Positions 9,099 to 17,367 of a DNA stretch of 64,000 nucleotides are shown here, piece after piece. The DNA comes from Oceanobacillus neutriphilus (GTDB taxonomy: Bacteria > Bacillota > Bacilli > Bacillales > Amphibacillaceae), in contig NZ_BMLW01000004.1 of assembly GCF_014645515.1 (NCBI RefSeq), forward strand, positions 62,001 to 126,000, in the 5' to 3' direction. The notes under the pieces are model-generated. The model did no database searches, was not told the DNA's origin, and saw nothing but the letters and a program-made list of their open reading frames with translations. The stretch's first letter is position 1. Each line of letters opens with the position of its first letter. A program made the translations under genes and the position numbers.

Positions 9099-9170
9099 TA
9101 AAAGCAATCTGCCACCCATACTAGATGTAGTAGATTGCCTCATTCTCGAACACCATAAGTTGGTGGGATA
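9099..9170 (-). ncRNA. Candidate structured nrd leader / attenuator
   Basis: On the minus strand, between the NrdR box and nrdE, the leader folds into CACCA-ACTTA-TGGTG and then GCAATCT...AGATTGC with an inner ACTA/TAGT, followed by TTTT. The second hairpin resembles a weak intrinsic terminator. A GGTGG in its bulge can pair with CCACC of the first hairpin, giving mutually exclusive folds. I do not recognise a known riboswitch class. The call rests on hand pairing only. Confidence 0.35.
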
Positions 9171-9225
9171 CCCTTGATTTATACTAGTTTCGACATTTCA
9201 GTAATTATCCTTTTACTTCCGCCGG

Positions 9226-9241
9226 ACACTATATATAGTAT
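9226..9241. promoter_or_regulatory. NrdR box
   Basis: ACACTATATATAGTAT matches the 16-bp NrdR box pattern (ACACwATATATwGTGT), where the NrdR repressor binds in response to ATP/dATP. It lies 280 bp upstream of nrdE. A degenerate partner (CACCCACATCTTGTAT, 9258-9273) starts 32 bp away, the usual spacing of NrdR box pairs. Another imperfect palindrome (AACACTATCATAGATT) is at 9276-9291. Confidence 0.7.
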
Positions 9242-9652
9242 TAATCAGTTTTATTCTCACCCACATCTTGTATTAAACACTATCATAGATTATTCAACTA
9301 CGCAAGATTTTAATTCAAGATAGTCTGTTTTAACTAGATTCTATTTTTATCTTTTTCCCCACACAAAGGCAGGTAATTTCTGCTTTCATTAAAAACTTAA
9401 AAACAAATAAAATTTATATTGTTTTTATCTTCCAATAAAATCTCTATCAAAGATACTACTTACTATTTCATTTTTATTAAACTCAAGTTCTCATTATAGC
9501 TTAAATTAATAGAAAGAAAAGTATTTAGAAACGATTTTTAATGGTATTTTTTTATCCACATTTTCTCCTGTGGATAAGATGTGGATATTAAAAAGTTATT
9601 CAATACTTTTCCACAGTATTATCCCCAAATAAATTTAAAGTGTGAATACTTA

Positions 9653-10053
9653 TTAAATAACTCAACTTTCACACCTGAGAATAAGTATCTACACCTTGCC
9701 ATTCCAGGATAAACATGTTCTTTAATATCCTGCTTGCATTTTATTAAATCATCCTTCTATATGTAATGAAAATTGTGTATAGCGCCGCTCCGACCAACCA
9801 CTACGCTTTCCGACGCACAAATGTTTTCAATGGGATGAGTAATCTTAGGCCCCAGAACGCCTGAACTCTTAGTCTGCCATGGGGACGGCTTCAGCTAGGA
9901 AAGCAAAACGGTCCGACGTAGCGGTAGCCTTACACGTTATCTTCCTTCTAAATAGCGTTTATCCTTTGTCAAGAGATCAATTGAAGGTGCGGTCAACACC
10001 TGTCTCCAGGATAAGCAAGTTATTTTTTTAGGAACGAAAGTTGAGTTAAATAA
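9653..10053. mobile_element. MITE-like repeat element, copy 2
   Basis: Shorter relative of the element at 4377-5153. The left end is CTCAACTTTCACACCT (from 9661) and the right end is GAAAGTTGAG (to 10045). TTAAATAA occurs immediately outside both ends (9653-9660 and 10046-10053), consistent with an 8-bp target-site duplication. The interior shares the CCGACCAACCAC, GGGGACGGCTTCAGCTA and AAAACGGTCCG blocks but has lost part of the pairing arms. No gene is supported inside. Confidence 0.75.
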
Positions 10054-10105
10054 CAAATAAGAGCAGCTCCTGCTCACATGTCAGGAACTGCTCTTATTTG
10101 TTATT
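10049..10105 (-). terminator. Long-stem terminator after the parM-type operon
   Basis: A 24-bp stem (AATAACAAATAAGAGCAG.. with one mismatch) and a short loop, ending in a T-rich stretch. It overlaps the stop of the small partner gene and could stop transcription from both sides. Confidence 0.8.
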
Positions 10106-10625
10106 TATTCATACTTGAAAAGAAATCACTTAATGGATCAAGCTCTTCCTCGTCTTCATCATCTTCTGCAGAATCATGAATGTTTAATTCATCTGCATTT
10201 AAATCATCCATATTCCAATTATCTTGAGTGACTTCCTGCTCTTGGTTTGAGACATAGCTTTTCGGTTCTTCTATGCCACTAAATATATTATCTGTGCTGT
10301 TGTTCATGGAAGTTAAAAGGGCAGTTGCACGCATTGGATCGGTTAATAACTGATATAAAATTGTTCCAATCAAAGCTTCAGAGTGCTCATGCTTCAACCA
10401 GCTCTTCTGTTCTTTTGTCAATGATCTGGGTAAAGGGATTGTAACAGTTTCTCGTTCTTTCACGCTCATATCATTTACACCTTTTAGGACAAAACTCGCA
10501 ATTTTACTTGAAAAGTTTCTCCGTTCGGTTTCCTTCAATTGCTGCAGCTGTCTCAGTAAGTATTCAGGAGTATCTGAAGGAATTCGAAATGTGATTGTTT
10601 GACCTCTTTCGATATTCTTTCCCAT
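10101..10625 (-). CDS. Probable ParR-like partner of the ParM-type protein
   Basis: 174-residue protein with no confident family match. Residues 9-45 (QTITFRIPSDTPEYLLRQLQ then a basic SSKIASFV helix) have the pattern of a ribbon-helix-helix DNA-binding domain. A second similar block (ERETVTIPLPRSLTKEQKSW) follows at about residues 57-76. The C-terminus is strongly acidic (EDDEDEEELDPL). The start is 9 bp downstream of the actin-like gene, with AAGGTGATCC as ribosome-binding site. Position and layout suggest the DNA-binding adaptor of a segregation cassette; this is inference. Confidence 0.6.
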   Translation of the reverse strand: MGKNIERGQTITFRIPSDTPEYLLRQLQQLKETERRNFSSKIASFVLKGVNDMSVKERETVTIPLPRSLTKEQKSWLKHEHSEALIGTILYQLLTDPMRATALLTSMNNSTDNIFSGIEEPKSYVSNQEQEVTQDNWNMDDLNADELNIHDSAEDDEDEEELDPLSDFFSSMNK

Positions 10626-10634
10626 AGGATCACC

Positions 10635-11804
10635 TTACTTTGCTTTCGTAGTCTTCTCTTCCTTCTTCTCAGCCTTTTCATGCTTCTGTACAAAATCAGT
10701 AATCAATTTATAATACGCATTGGCCATCATCCAGATACTTTCACTCTCATCTTCAAAGAATTCGATGTTGTAGCCATCTAATTTATTGTTTAGAGCTTTA
10801 ATATAATCCTTAAGAACTGCAGAGCCCCCGCCGACAAAATAGCAAATCTCTGTCTGTGAATTTCTGCTCCACACATTGCGCAGATAGCGATATTCCTTCT
10901 TGGCAAGCTCCAGTAAAATATGATCGGTTATATCATGAACATTCGTACGGCTTCCTTTTACCATAATATGATTACGATCATTTTTTCTTGTAATTATATC
11001 TACAACATCTCTTCTGCTATCCAGCTCTACGCCGTGTTTTGATCTTATTTCTTCACGAATTTGTTCCAGAGACTCAGAAACACCGATATTAAAACCCTGT
11101 GCTTTGTCGTCATCCACATTTCTATTGCGAATAACTGCAATATCTGTGGATAAACCGCCGATATCCTGAATTAAAATTTGTTTGTCAATTAATTCCTTGT
11201 TGATAACTTTTAATTCGTTATCCATAATTAAATTGACGTAAGCGGCAAATCCTTCCGGGTATACTTTTACTTCATCAAATTTAATATTTACTTTCTTGCC
11301 CTGATGTTTAGGTGTAACTAAAAATTCTATTTGATGCACTGACCCTAATAGACGTGAACGGTAACCCACATCTTTTCCTTCTTTTACTTCCCTGAGTGGC
11401 AATCCTGTTCCTAATGTATAAAGAGCGTCATAAACATCATTCTTCTCTTTGAACGCGTCGCTTGATACCGCGTCTAATGCTAAAGCAGCGAATAACATAA
11501 CTAATGTCTGATCTTCTTCTGATTTACTGCTTCCTGGATCCAGCTCCTGAGAGTTTGTTGTTTTTGTAGCCAGATTTCCAACTCTATATATAATGTTATT
11601 TTCAGACAGGGCAGGGGAGTGGATACGAATATGAATATTATCCAATACTTCCTTAGTATCCAGCTCTTCAATTCCAATTACAGGTCTATCCTCTAAATCC
11701 GGGGCTACCACATTAGGTATGTAATATTCATTTTCTAATTTACCAAAATTACCTTTTAAGGCATCATTCCCAACATCAATTGCTGCAATTCTAGATTTTG
11801 TCAT
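10635..11804 (-). CDS. ParM/StbA-family actin-like protein
   Basis: Bacterial actin homologue of about 389 residues. All three nucleotide-binding signatures of the fold are visible: IAAIDVGNDALKG (phosphate 1, residues ~8-20), IQDIGGLSTDIAVI (phosphate 2, ~214-227) and YFVGGGSAV (adenosine, ~324-332). Such proteins polymerise to push plasmid copies apart with a ParR adaptor and a parC centromere. The ATG at 11804 is preferred over that at 11810 because it has better spacing from GGGAG. Plasmid origin or a chromosomal role cannot be separated from sequence alone. Confidence 0.85.
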   Translation of the reverse strand: MTKSRIAAIDVGNDALKGNFGKLENEYYIPNVVAPDLEDRPVIGIEELDTKEVLDNIHIRIHSPALSENNIIYRVGNLATKTTNSQELDPGSSKSEEDQTLVMLFAALALDAVSSDAFKEKNDVYDALYTLGTGLPLREVKEGKDVGYRSRLLGSVHQIEFLVTPKHQGKKVNIKFDEVKVYPEGFAAYVNLIMDNELKVINKELIDKQILIQDIGGLSTDIAVIRNRNVDDDKAQGFNIGVSESLEQIREEIRSKHGVELDSRRDVVDIITRKNDRNHIMVKGSRTNVHDITDHILLELAKKEYRYLRNVWSRNSQTEICYFVGGGSAVLKDYIKALNNKLDGYNIEFFEDESESIWMMANAYYKLITDFVQKHEKAEKKEEKTTKAK

Positions 11805-11979
11805 TTTCATTCTCCCTTCAAAGTTAAGATTTTATAATGTGTCTTTTAAAAGAGTAAGACACAAACATATGAACATTCTATCAAACTATTTCTAATCGAA
11901 TGCACATAATATAATTTAAAATCTATGTTTCCAGGATAAACGTATTCACCTATTTTCTCAAGTATTTCAGCATAATGTT

Positions 11980-12110
11980 TACATGTTTGTTTTTTTGTGT
12001 ACATTAATAAACCTTATTAAATCAATTTATACACAGTTTTGTATACAAGTAAACATTTTTGTTTATAATTGTACACAAAATTCGTTTACTTGTGTACAAT
12101 TATAAAAATA
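11980..12110. repeat. Inverted/direct repeat cluster, candidate parC centromere
   Basis: Upstream of the ParM-type gene is a dense set of TGTAnACA-like motifs: TGTGTACA (~11996), TATACACA (~12029), TTGTATACAAGTAAAC (~12039), TTGTACACAA (12069-12078) and TTGTGTACAA (12090-12099). The last two sit in a perfect 16-bp inverted repeat, TTATAATTGTACACAA (12063-12078) and its complement (12090-12105), with an 11-bp spacer. GTTTACTTGTGTACAA also inverts the TTGTATACAAGTAAAC copy. This looks like a centromere or operator for the small DNA-binding partner. The rest of 11811-12410 shows no gene. Confidence 0.6.
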
Positions 12111-12410
12111 CTATTTTCGATAAATTATAATCAGCTGCTTCCGTTGAAAAATAATAAGAAAGACTTGTTAAATATCCCAATTTTCTATAAAATATGATTT
12201 GATAAATAAACATTAATAACTTATAAAATGTTTATTTCTGTATTTCCTATTCTTAAATAAAATTCACTTTGTAAATATATTCCCTTGTCCCAACCAAAAG
12301 GCGGTCAACTATGTTTGCATATCATATAATTAGGTCTATAAACCCGAGCCTTTTTCACTTGATTCTTATAATATCTTGACTATTATTCTTGAAATGGAGA
12401 GGTTCTTATT

Positions 12411-13658
12411 ATGATACGGTTATATCTTCGCTTTGTTATTATATCGATCTTTATTATAGCTGCTGTCTTAGCCGTTAAATATGGGACATTACTTGTCGAT
12501 GTAAATACCTATTTCAAATTACTTGCATTGTATCTAGTCTTTTCTATTTTGTTTGTACATTTAAGGACCCTCGTTAAAACAGGATCAATGAACGTTGATT
12601 ACAGTATTTCCTACAGCTTCTCCTTTGTACTGCTGACAGGACCTTTAGGTTTATTCTTATTTGAATTAGTTAATCGTTTTTATGTGTATTTCCACAGGAA
12701 AATCACAGGAACTGCCGATGAGGATGAGCTATTACATACCTTTTATAACATCGGTGGTCCGGTCCTATTCCATTCTTTTGGATTTTACTGTTTTCAGCTT
12801 ATATATCCAATGATTTCATCACTTCCTTTTGCATTCTGGTTATTCGTTTTCTTTCTTACAATTCTAATGGACATTATTTCTTCCTGTTTCATATTAGTAA
12901 TCATGTTTATTACTAAAAATGTTCAATCCAAACAGGAAGCGTTCGAATTTATTACGGGGCGCAGCATGCTTGACTTGCTTAAAAACGCCTTAACAAATGC
13001 CCTGCTTTACACCTTCATTACTATGGAGCAATGGGAGGCAGTTATTGCGATTTTCTTATTAAGCTATATTGTAGGCCGAGCAGGAATATTTCACATAAAG
13101 CTATTACTTCAAAAACAGGAAAATGAGCGTTTTAAAAAGATGGCTTACACAGACTTTTTAACCAACATTCATAATCGTGCATATATGAATAAGGTAATGA
13201 AGGAATTAAATGGTAAAGAAGAACGTCTAGCGGTAGTGATTGCTGACATTGATTCTTTCAAATCTATCAATGACACTTTTAATCATATTATCGGCGACGG
13301 CGTAATTCAGCACTTTGCCAAGCTTTTACAAAAAAATATAGACTCATGTGATTATGTATTCCGCACAGGCGGAGAGGAATTCACCATTATTTTAAGAAAT
13401 AAAACATACGAAGAATGCTTTGTCTTTCTGGAGCAATTAAGAAACACTATTTTGGATACACCTGTAGAAACTGAATTCCGCTCCAAGGAAGTCAATATTC
13501 CCTTTACTGCTTCATTCGGAATGTGTTATATATACAATGATAATCATATGGAGCTTAAGAAAGCATATATGAAGGCTGATGAATTACTACTGGATGCCAA
13601 GCATAATGGTAAAAATAAAATCATCTCACAAAACAACAGCTTAAATAAGCTAAAATAA
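12411..13658 (+). CDS. Membrane diguanylate cyclase (GGEEF)
   Basis: 415 residues: about six or seven membrane helices (residues ~5-230), then a GGDEF domain (~243-405). The catalytic signature is GGEEF at 320-324, with the metal-binding ADIDSFKSIND at ~278-288, so c-di-GMP synthesis is expected. The inhibitory RxxD site five residues ahead of GGEEF reads DSCD (311-314); the arginine is missing, so product inhibition through the I-site is unlikely. The ATG follows GGAGAGG. It is a lone gene, divergent from the parM-type operon. The input signal is unknown. Confidence 0.9.
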   Translation: MIRLYLRFVIISIFIIAAVLAVKYGTLLVDVNTYFKLLALYLVFSILFVHLRTLVKTGSMNVDYSISYSFSFVLLTGPLGLFLFELVNRFYVYFHRKITGTADEDELLHTFYNIGGPVLFHSFGFYCFQLIYPMISSLPFAFWLFVFFLTILMDIISSCFILVIMFITKNVQSKQEAFEFITGRSMLDLLKNALTNALLYTFITMEQWEAVIAIFLLSYIVGRAGIFHIKLLLQKQENERFKKMAYTDFLTNIHNRAYMNKVMKELNGKEERLAVVIADIDSFKSINDTFNHIIGDGVIQHFAKLLQKNIDSCDYVFRTGGEEFTIILRNKTYEECFVFLEQLRNTILDTPVETEFRSKEVNIPFTASFGMCYIYNDNHMELKKAYMKADELLLDAKHNGKNKIISQNNSLNKLK

Positions 13659-13696
13659 CAGCTGATTTTTGGAGAATGATATTCATATAAATATTA

Positions 13697-13738
13697 AAAA
13701 CTGTGAATTCGATAAATTACAAACGAATTTACAGTTTT
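13697..13738 (+). terminator. Terminator after the diguanylate cyclase
   Basis: AAAACTGTgAATTCG...CGAATTtACAGTTTT hairpin ending in T residues, about 40 bp after the stop. Confidence 0.7.
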
Positions 13739-13845
13739 CTTAATACAGATTACTCCTTAAATTCCCTGCGCTATTGCTCCGGTCAGACATTTACCGTTGA
13801 CTAACACCTTTTTTCTTACTGCAGCATGATAGCTTTTTGCAAAAA

Positions 13846-13945
13846 AAATAAAAAGGACAGGAATTGATCCCGTCCTCTTTTATCGTGGAAACACTTGTTA
13901 CAACAAGTGCTTCACTCACCACAGCAATCGTTGCTTGTTGCTGTG
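13846..13945 (-). terminator. Three tandem hairpins downstream of the 78-aa gene
   Basis: Reading the plus strand: GGACaGGA..TCCcGTCC with flanking A/T runs (13850-13884, a typical terminator), ACACTTGTT-AC-AACAAGTG (13891-13910) and CACAGCAA..TTGCTGTG (13919-13944). The first is probably the operon terminator. The other two lie between it and the stop codon, so they would be in the 3' untranslated RNA. Confidence 0.6.
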
Positions 13946-13950
13946 ATATA

Positions 13951-14187
13951 TTATTCTGACCACAATTTCATTTGGCGATTGTCGTTAATATCAACGACAA
14001 TATAGCCATTTTCGTCGTACTCTATTTGAATCGGTTTTTTACCTTGCTCTTTAAAGGCTTTATCCTGTTCAGCCATGATTTTCAGTAATTTATCTATTTC
14101 ACTTTCCATTCTGCCCATGTATACCCTGTCAATCGTGTATTGTATCGGCTTTTCCGGGAGCTCGTTAACCATTTCAAAGTCGCTCAT
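13951..14187 (-). CDS. Conserved-looking small hypothetical protein
   Basis: 78 residues, soluble and charged (PIQYTIDRVYMGRMESEIDKLLKIM near the middle suggests one amphipathic helix). It has a good ribosome-binding site (AAGGAGCG) before the ATG and lies 27 bp after the zinc-ribbon-like gene on the same strand, with tandem hairpins after its stop. No family recognised, and no function is proposed. Confidence 0.55.
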   Translation of the reverse strand: MSDFEMVNELPEKPIQYTIDRVYMGRMESEIDKLLKIMAEQDKAFKEQGKKPIQIEYDENGYIVVDINDNRQMKLWSE

Positions 14188-14214
14188 TTTATCGCTCCTT
14201 TATGAAATTTTTTC

Positions 14215-14409
14215 TTATTTTCCCTTTTTCATAGGTCTTTTAGGAATCATAAATGTATATGCCCTTGTTGTATCCAGTCGGCCTTTTGGCTCGAAAAATA
14301 CGTCAATGACTGCATTATAACACTCACGACAAAGGCAATCTCCATTTGAAAAACGTTCTCCATCTGAATCCACTGTACCGCAGGCGCTACATACAAGTTT
14401 TTCAGCCAA
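14215..14409 (-). CDS. Small zinc-ribbon-like protein
   Basis: About 64 residues with CSACG and CLCRECY pairs, spaced like a four-cysteine zinc-binding knuckle in the N-terminal half. The basic tail ends PKRPMKKGK. A TTG at 14409 is preferred because AAAGGTG lies about 10 bp upstream; a TTG at 14418 would sit too close. It may be co-transcribed with the 78-aa gene. Function unknown. Confidence 0.55.
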   Translation of the reverse strand: MAEKLVCSACGTVDSDGERFSNGDCLCRECYNAVIDVFFEPKGRLDTTRAYTFMIPKRPMKKGK

Positions 14410-14482
14410 TGCTATCAAACACCTTTATATCAGCCTTCATGGTCATACTATTTCCATATCATCAATCAGTTGACTCTGTTTT

Positions 14483-14968
14483 TTACAGTTCTTTGATATA
14501 CCAGCGGTCCATTGCAGTATGCCCGCTTCCTTCCAGCGGTTTATCTAATAAACGGAAGCCATATTTTTCATATAAGCGCCCAGCTGTTTCCAGCTCATGT
14601 CTTGTTTCTAAATAACATTGCTTAAAATGAACAGAAGCATAGTCCAGAGCTGTTTTCATTAATTCCCTGGATAAACCCCTGCCTTGTGCATTCTGAGCTA
14701 AATAAAGCTTCTGCAGCTCACAAATAGAGCGTCTCTCATCATAAACACCTATCCCGATACCTCCGGCTACTTTTCCGTCCACCTCAATGACCCAATATTT
14801 GTCCTTCGAACGTTCATTATAGTATGTACTGAGGTGTGCAAGCTGGGGATCAGTGTAAGCTGTGCCCTCGTGATCTAAATGATGCTTTTCTAAAGAACGC
14901 TTAATAATAGCTTCTATGGCTTTATTATCCCTTGATTCGATTTCTCTGATTACAACAGATTTATTCAA
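14483..14968 (-). CDS. GNAT-family N-acetyltransferase
   Basis: About 161 residues with the GNAT fold. Motif A, the acetyl-CoA pyrophosphate loop, is visible as LYLAQNAQGRGLSRELM (Q/RxxGxG/A form), followed by YLETRHELETAGRLYEKYGF typical of motif B. The substrate cannot be told. A TTG start at 14968 behind GGGGTG is preferred over the GTG at 14977. It is a single gene between the zinc-ribbon gene and rlmN. Confidence 0.85.
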   Translation of the reverse strand: MNKSVVIREIESRDNKAIEAIIKRSLEKHHLDHEGTAYTDPQLAHLSTYYNERSKDKYWVIEVDGKVAGGIGIGVYDERRSICELQKLYLAQNAQGRGLSRELMKTALDYASVHFKQCYLETRHELETAGRLYEKYGFRLLDKPLEGSGHTAMDRWYIKEL

Positions 14969-15037
14969 AATATACACCCCGCTTATATAAAGAAAGAAGC
15001 TAACTCATCCCTGAGCAAGCCCCTTTTATTTCTTAAA

Positions 15038-16108
15038 TTAAACTGCTTTTTCCTTTTTAATCTGCTTACTGCGTAATTGACCGCAGGCTGCATCGATATC
15101 TGCACCATTTTCCCAGCGGACACCACATTGGATGCCCTCTGCTTTTAAGGTTTCATAAAAGGCTTGAATATTCTCAGAGCTGCTGCGTTGATATGCGATA
15201 TGCTCATCCACCGTATTATAAGGAATCAGATTCACATAAGCCAGGTGACGGTGGCCGCTGATTAATTTAGCCAGTTCACGTGCTTCCTTCTTATGATCAT
15301 TGACATCATGAAGCATGATGTACTCGTACGTAATACGGCGATTCTTCTTCTCTAAATAGTAATCTACAGCCTTCATCAGCTTTTCAATCGGGAAGGCACG
15401 GTTAATCTTCATGATTTTCGTACGTAATTCATTATTCGGTGCGTGTAAAGAAATAGCCAGATTCACCTGGATCGGTTCATCAGCAAATTCATACATTTTA
15501 TGTGCCAATCCACTAGTTGAAACAGTAATATGACGTGCACCAATATTTAATCCGCCATCATCATTCACAATGTATAAGAAATCCATTAAGTTCTTATAGT
15601 TATCTAAAGGCTCTCCAATTCCCATAACAACAATATGGCTGACACGATCTTCCTCTCCACGCTCATCTAAATGTTTTTGTACATTCATAATTTGCTCGAC
15701 AATTTCTCCACTGGTTAAATCACGATTTTTACGCAATAATCCACTTGCACAAAAAGAACAGCCGATATTACATCCCACCTGTGTTGTCACACAGACAGAC
15801 AGCCCATAATTAAAACGCATCAGAACCGTTTCAATCACATTACCGTCCGCCAGTTTAAATAAAAATTTTATTGTGCCGTCTTTTGATTCCTGACGAATCT
15901 CTTCCCCCATTGTATGCAGGACAAAGTTATCCTTCAAAAGATCAATTGTCGACTGATTGACATTATTCATATCTTCAAAACGGCTGATCCGCTTTTTATA
16001 TAACCAGTTCCATACTTGATCAGCGCGGAACCGTTTTTCACCATGTTCCATTAACCACGACTTCAATTGTTCATATGTTAATCCGTAGATAGATGAATTA
16101 CTCATCAA
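15038..16108 (-). CDS. rlmN: Dual-specificity 23S rRNA/tRNA adenine-C2 methyltransferase
   Basis: Radical SAM enzyme that methylates A2503 of 23S rRNA and A37 of some tRNAs. The [4Fe-4S] motif CNIGCSFC gives Cys-113, Cys-117 and Cys-120, and the C-terminal catalytic cysteine lies in [21 protein letters not shown] is the characteristic RlmN GEP motif. The 356-residue length is normal. It is transcribed alone. Confidence 0.96.
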   Translation of the reverse strand: MMSNSSIYGLTYEQLKSWLMEHGEKRFRADQVWNWLYKKRISRFEDMNNVNQSTIDLLKDNFVLHTMGEEIRQESKDGTIKFLFKLADGNVIETVLMRFNYGLSVCVTTQVGCNIGCSFCASGLLRKNRDLTSGEIVEQIMNVQKHLDERGEEDRVSHIVVMGIGEPLDNYKNLMDFLYIVNDDGGLNIGARHITVSTSGLAHKMYEFADEPIQVNLAISLHAPNNELRTKIMKINRAFPIEKLMKAVDYYLEKKNRRITYEYIMLHDVNDHKKEARELAKLISGHRHLAYVNLIPYNTVDEHIAYQRSSSENIQAFYETLKAEGIQCGVRWENGADIDAACGQLRSKQIKKEKAV

Positions 16109-16263
16109 TATACCCTCATTTCCATTTTTTCTACTTTCCCTATATTACTTGATTAAGACAAGCTTAGCAAATAGTTTTCACCTGCTTTTTTACCCCATAA
16201 GCTTAAACATTGGACGCTGTAACAAGAAACCTTTATTATTTTCATTAAGTAAGGAGGGATTTA

Positions 16264-17283
16264 ATGGATACTCAATCATATAAAACATTTCAAAATATAC
16301 CTTTATCTGTTCTTGATCTTGCCCCAATTATTGAAGGCGGGGATGCCACACAGGCATTTCAGGAAAGCGTGCGTCTGGCGCAGCATGTCGAAAGATTAGG
16401 ATTTCACCGCTATTGGTTTGCGGAACACCATAACATGAAAGGAATCTCAAGCTCGGCTACCTCTTTATTAATAGGTCATATTGCCGGCCATACCAATTCC
16501 ATGCGTGTAGGTTCAGGCGGTGTCATGCTGCCAAATCACGCAAGCCTGGTCATTGCAGAACAATTCGGCACACTTGAATCCCTTTATCCAGGTCGTATTG
16601 ACTTAGGATTAGGCCGTGCACCCGGAAGCGATCAGGCAACTGCCTTTGCTTTACGTCGTACATTACATGCCGGTCCGGAGGAATTTCCAATGCAGGTCAA
16701 TGAATTACAGGACTATTTTTCAACTAATCCGGTATCCCGTGTGAAAGCAATCCCGGGACAAGGCCTGGATATCCCAATCTGGTTACTCGGCTCCAGTGAT
16801 TTCAGTGCGAGATTAGCTGCTGAAAAAGGACTGCCATTTTCATTTGCCAGCCATTTTGCACCTGCATATACCGTTCCGGCACTGAAGCTCTACCGTGACC
16901 GTTTCCAGCCGTCTGAATCACTCGATAAGCCGTATGCAATGGTAGCAGTAAATGTCATTGCAGCTGATACGGATGAAGAAGCAGCGCGCTTAGCTACCTC
17001 CCACCAGATGCAATTTTTAAATCTGCGAAAAGGAAAGGAATCCAAGCTGCAGCCGCCTGTTGAAAACATGGATACAATCTGGTCTCCTGCGGAAAAAGCT
17101 GCTGTTCAAGAGTCCTTAAGTCCAAAAACAACGATTATCGGCAACAAAGAAAATGTCCGTAAAGGGCTGGAAGCATTCCGAAAAGAAACAGATGCTGATG
17201 AGATTATTATCACATCACAAATCTACGACATTCAAGCAAGACTCGACTCCTATTCTATTGTGGGCGAGTTAATGGATGAATAA
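16264..17283 (+). CDS. Luciferase-like flavin-dependent monooxygenase
   Basis: 339-residue LLM-class TIM-barrel oxidoreductase. Family hallmarks are [21 protein letters not shown] (residues ~47-67), [10 protein letters not shown] (~119-128) and the C-terminal [13 protein letters not shown]. It should bind FMNH2 from a separate reductase and oxidise an unknown organic substrate with O2. Start supported by AAGGAGGG. Divergent from rlmN and convergent with the P450-like gene. Confidence 0.88.
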   Translation: MDTQSYKTFQNIPLSVLDLAPIIEGGDATQAFQESVRLAQHVERLGFHRYWFAEHHNMKGISSSATSLLIGHIAGHTNSMRVGSGGVMLPNHASLVIAEQFGTLESLYPGRIDLGLGRAPGSDQATAFALRRTLHAGPEEFPMQVNELQDYFSTNPVSRVKAIPGQGLDIPIWLLGSSDFSARLAAEKGLPFSFASHFAPAYTVPALKLYRDRFQPSESLDKPYAMVAVNVIAADTDEEAARLATSHQMQFLNLRKGKESKLQPPVENMDTIWSPAEKAAVQESLSPKTTIIGNKENVRKGLEAFRKETDADEIIITSQIYDIQARLDSYSIVGELMDE

Positions 17284-17290
17284 ACAGATT

Positions 17291-17340
17291 ATGGGCTTCC
17301 TTGAGAGAAATTCAATCTCCTAAGGAAGCCTCATTTTATT
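17291..17340. terminator. Bidirectional terminator
   Basis: GGGCTTCCTTGAG...CTCcTAAGGAAGCC hairpin with T-rich flanks, between two convergent genes. Confidence 0.75.
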
Positions 17341-17367
17341 TTCAAAGCCTTCTTCAGGCCGGTTTCT

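Noticed and set aside
9099..9170. Cobalamin or other known riboswitch before nrdE
   Set aside because: No B12-box or other core motif that I can recognise; kept only as an unnamed structured leader.
11980..12110. CRISPR array
   Set aside because: Repeats are short, variable and overlapping, with no regular spacers and no cas genes nearby.
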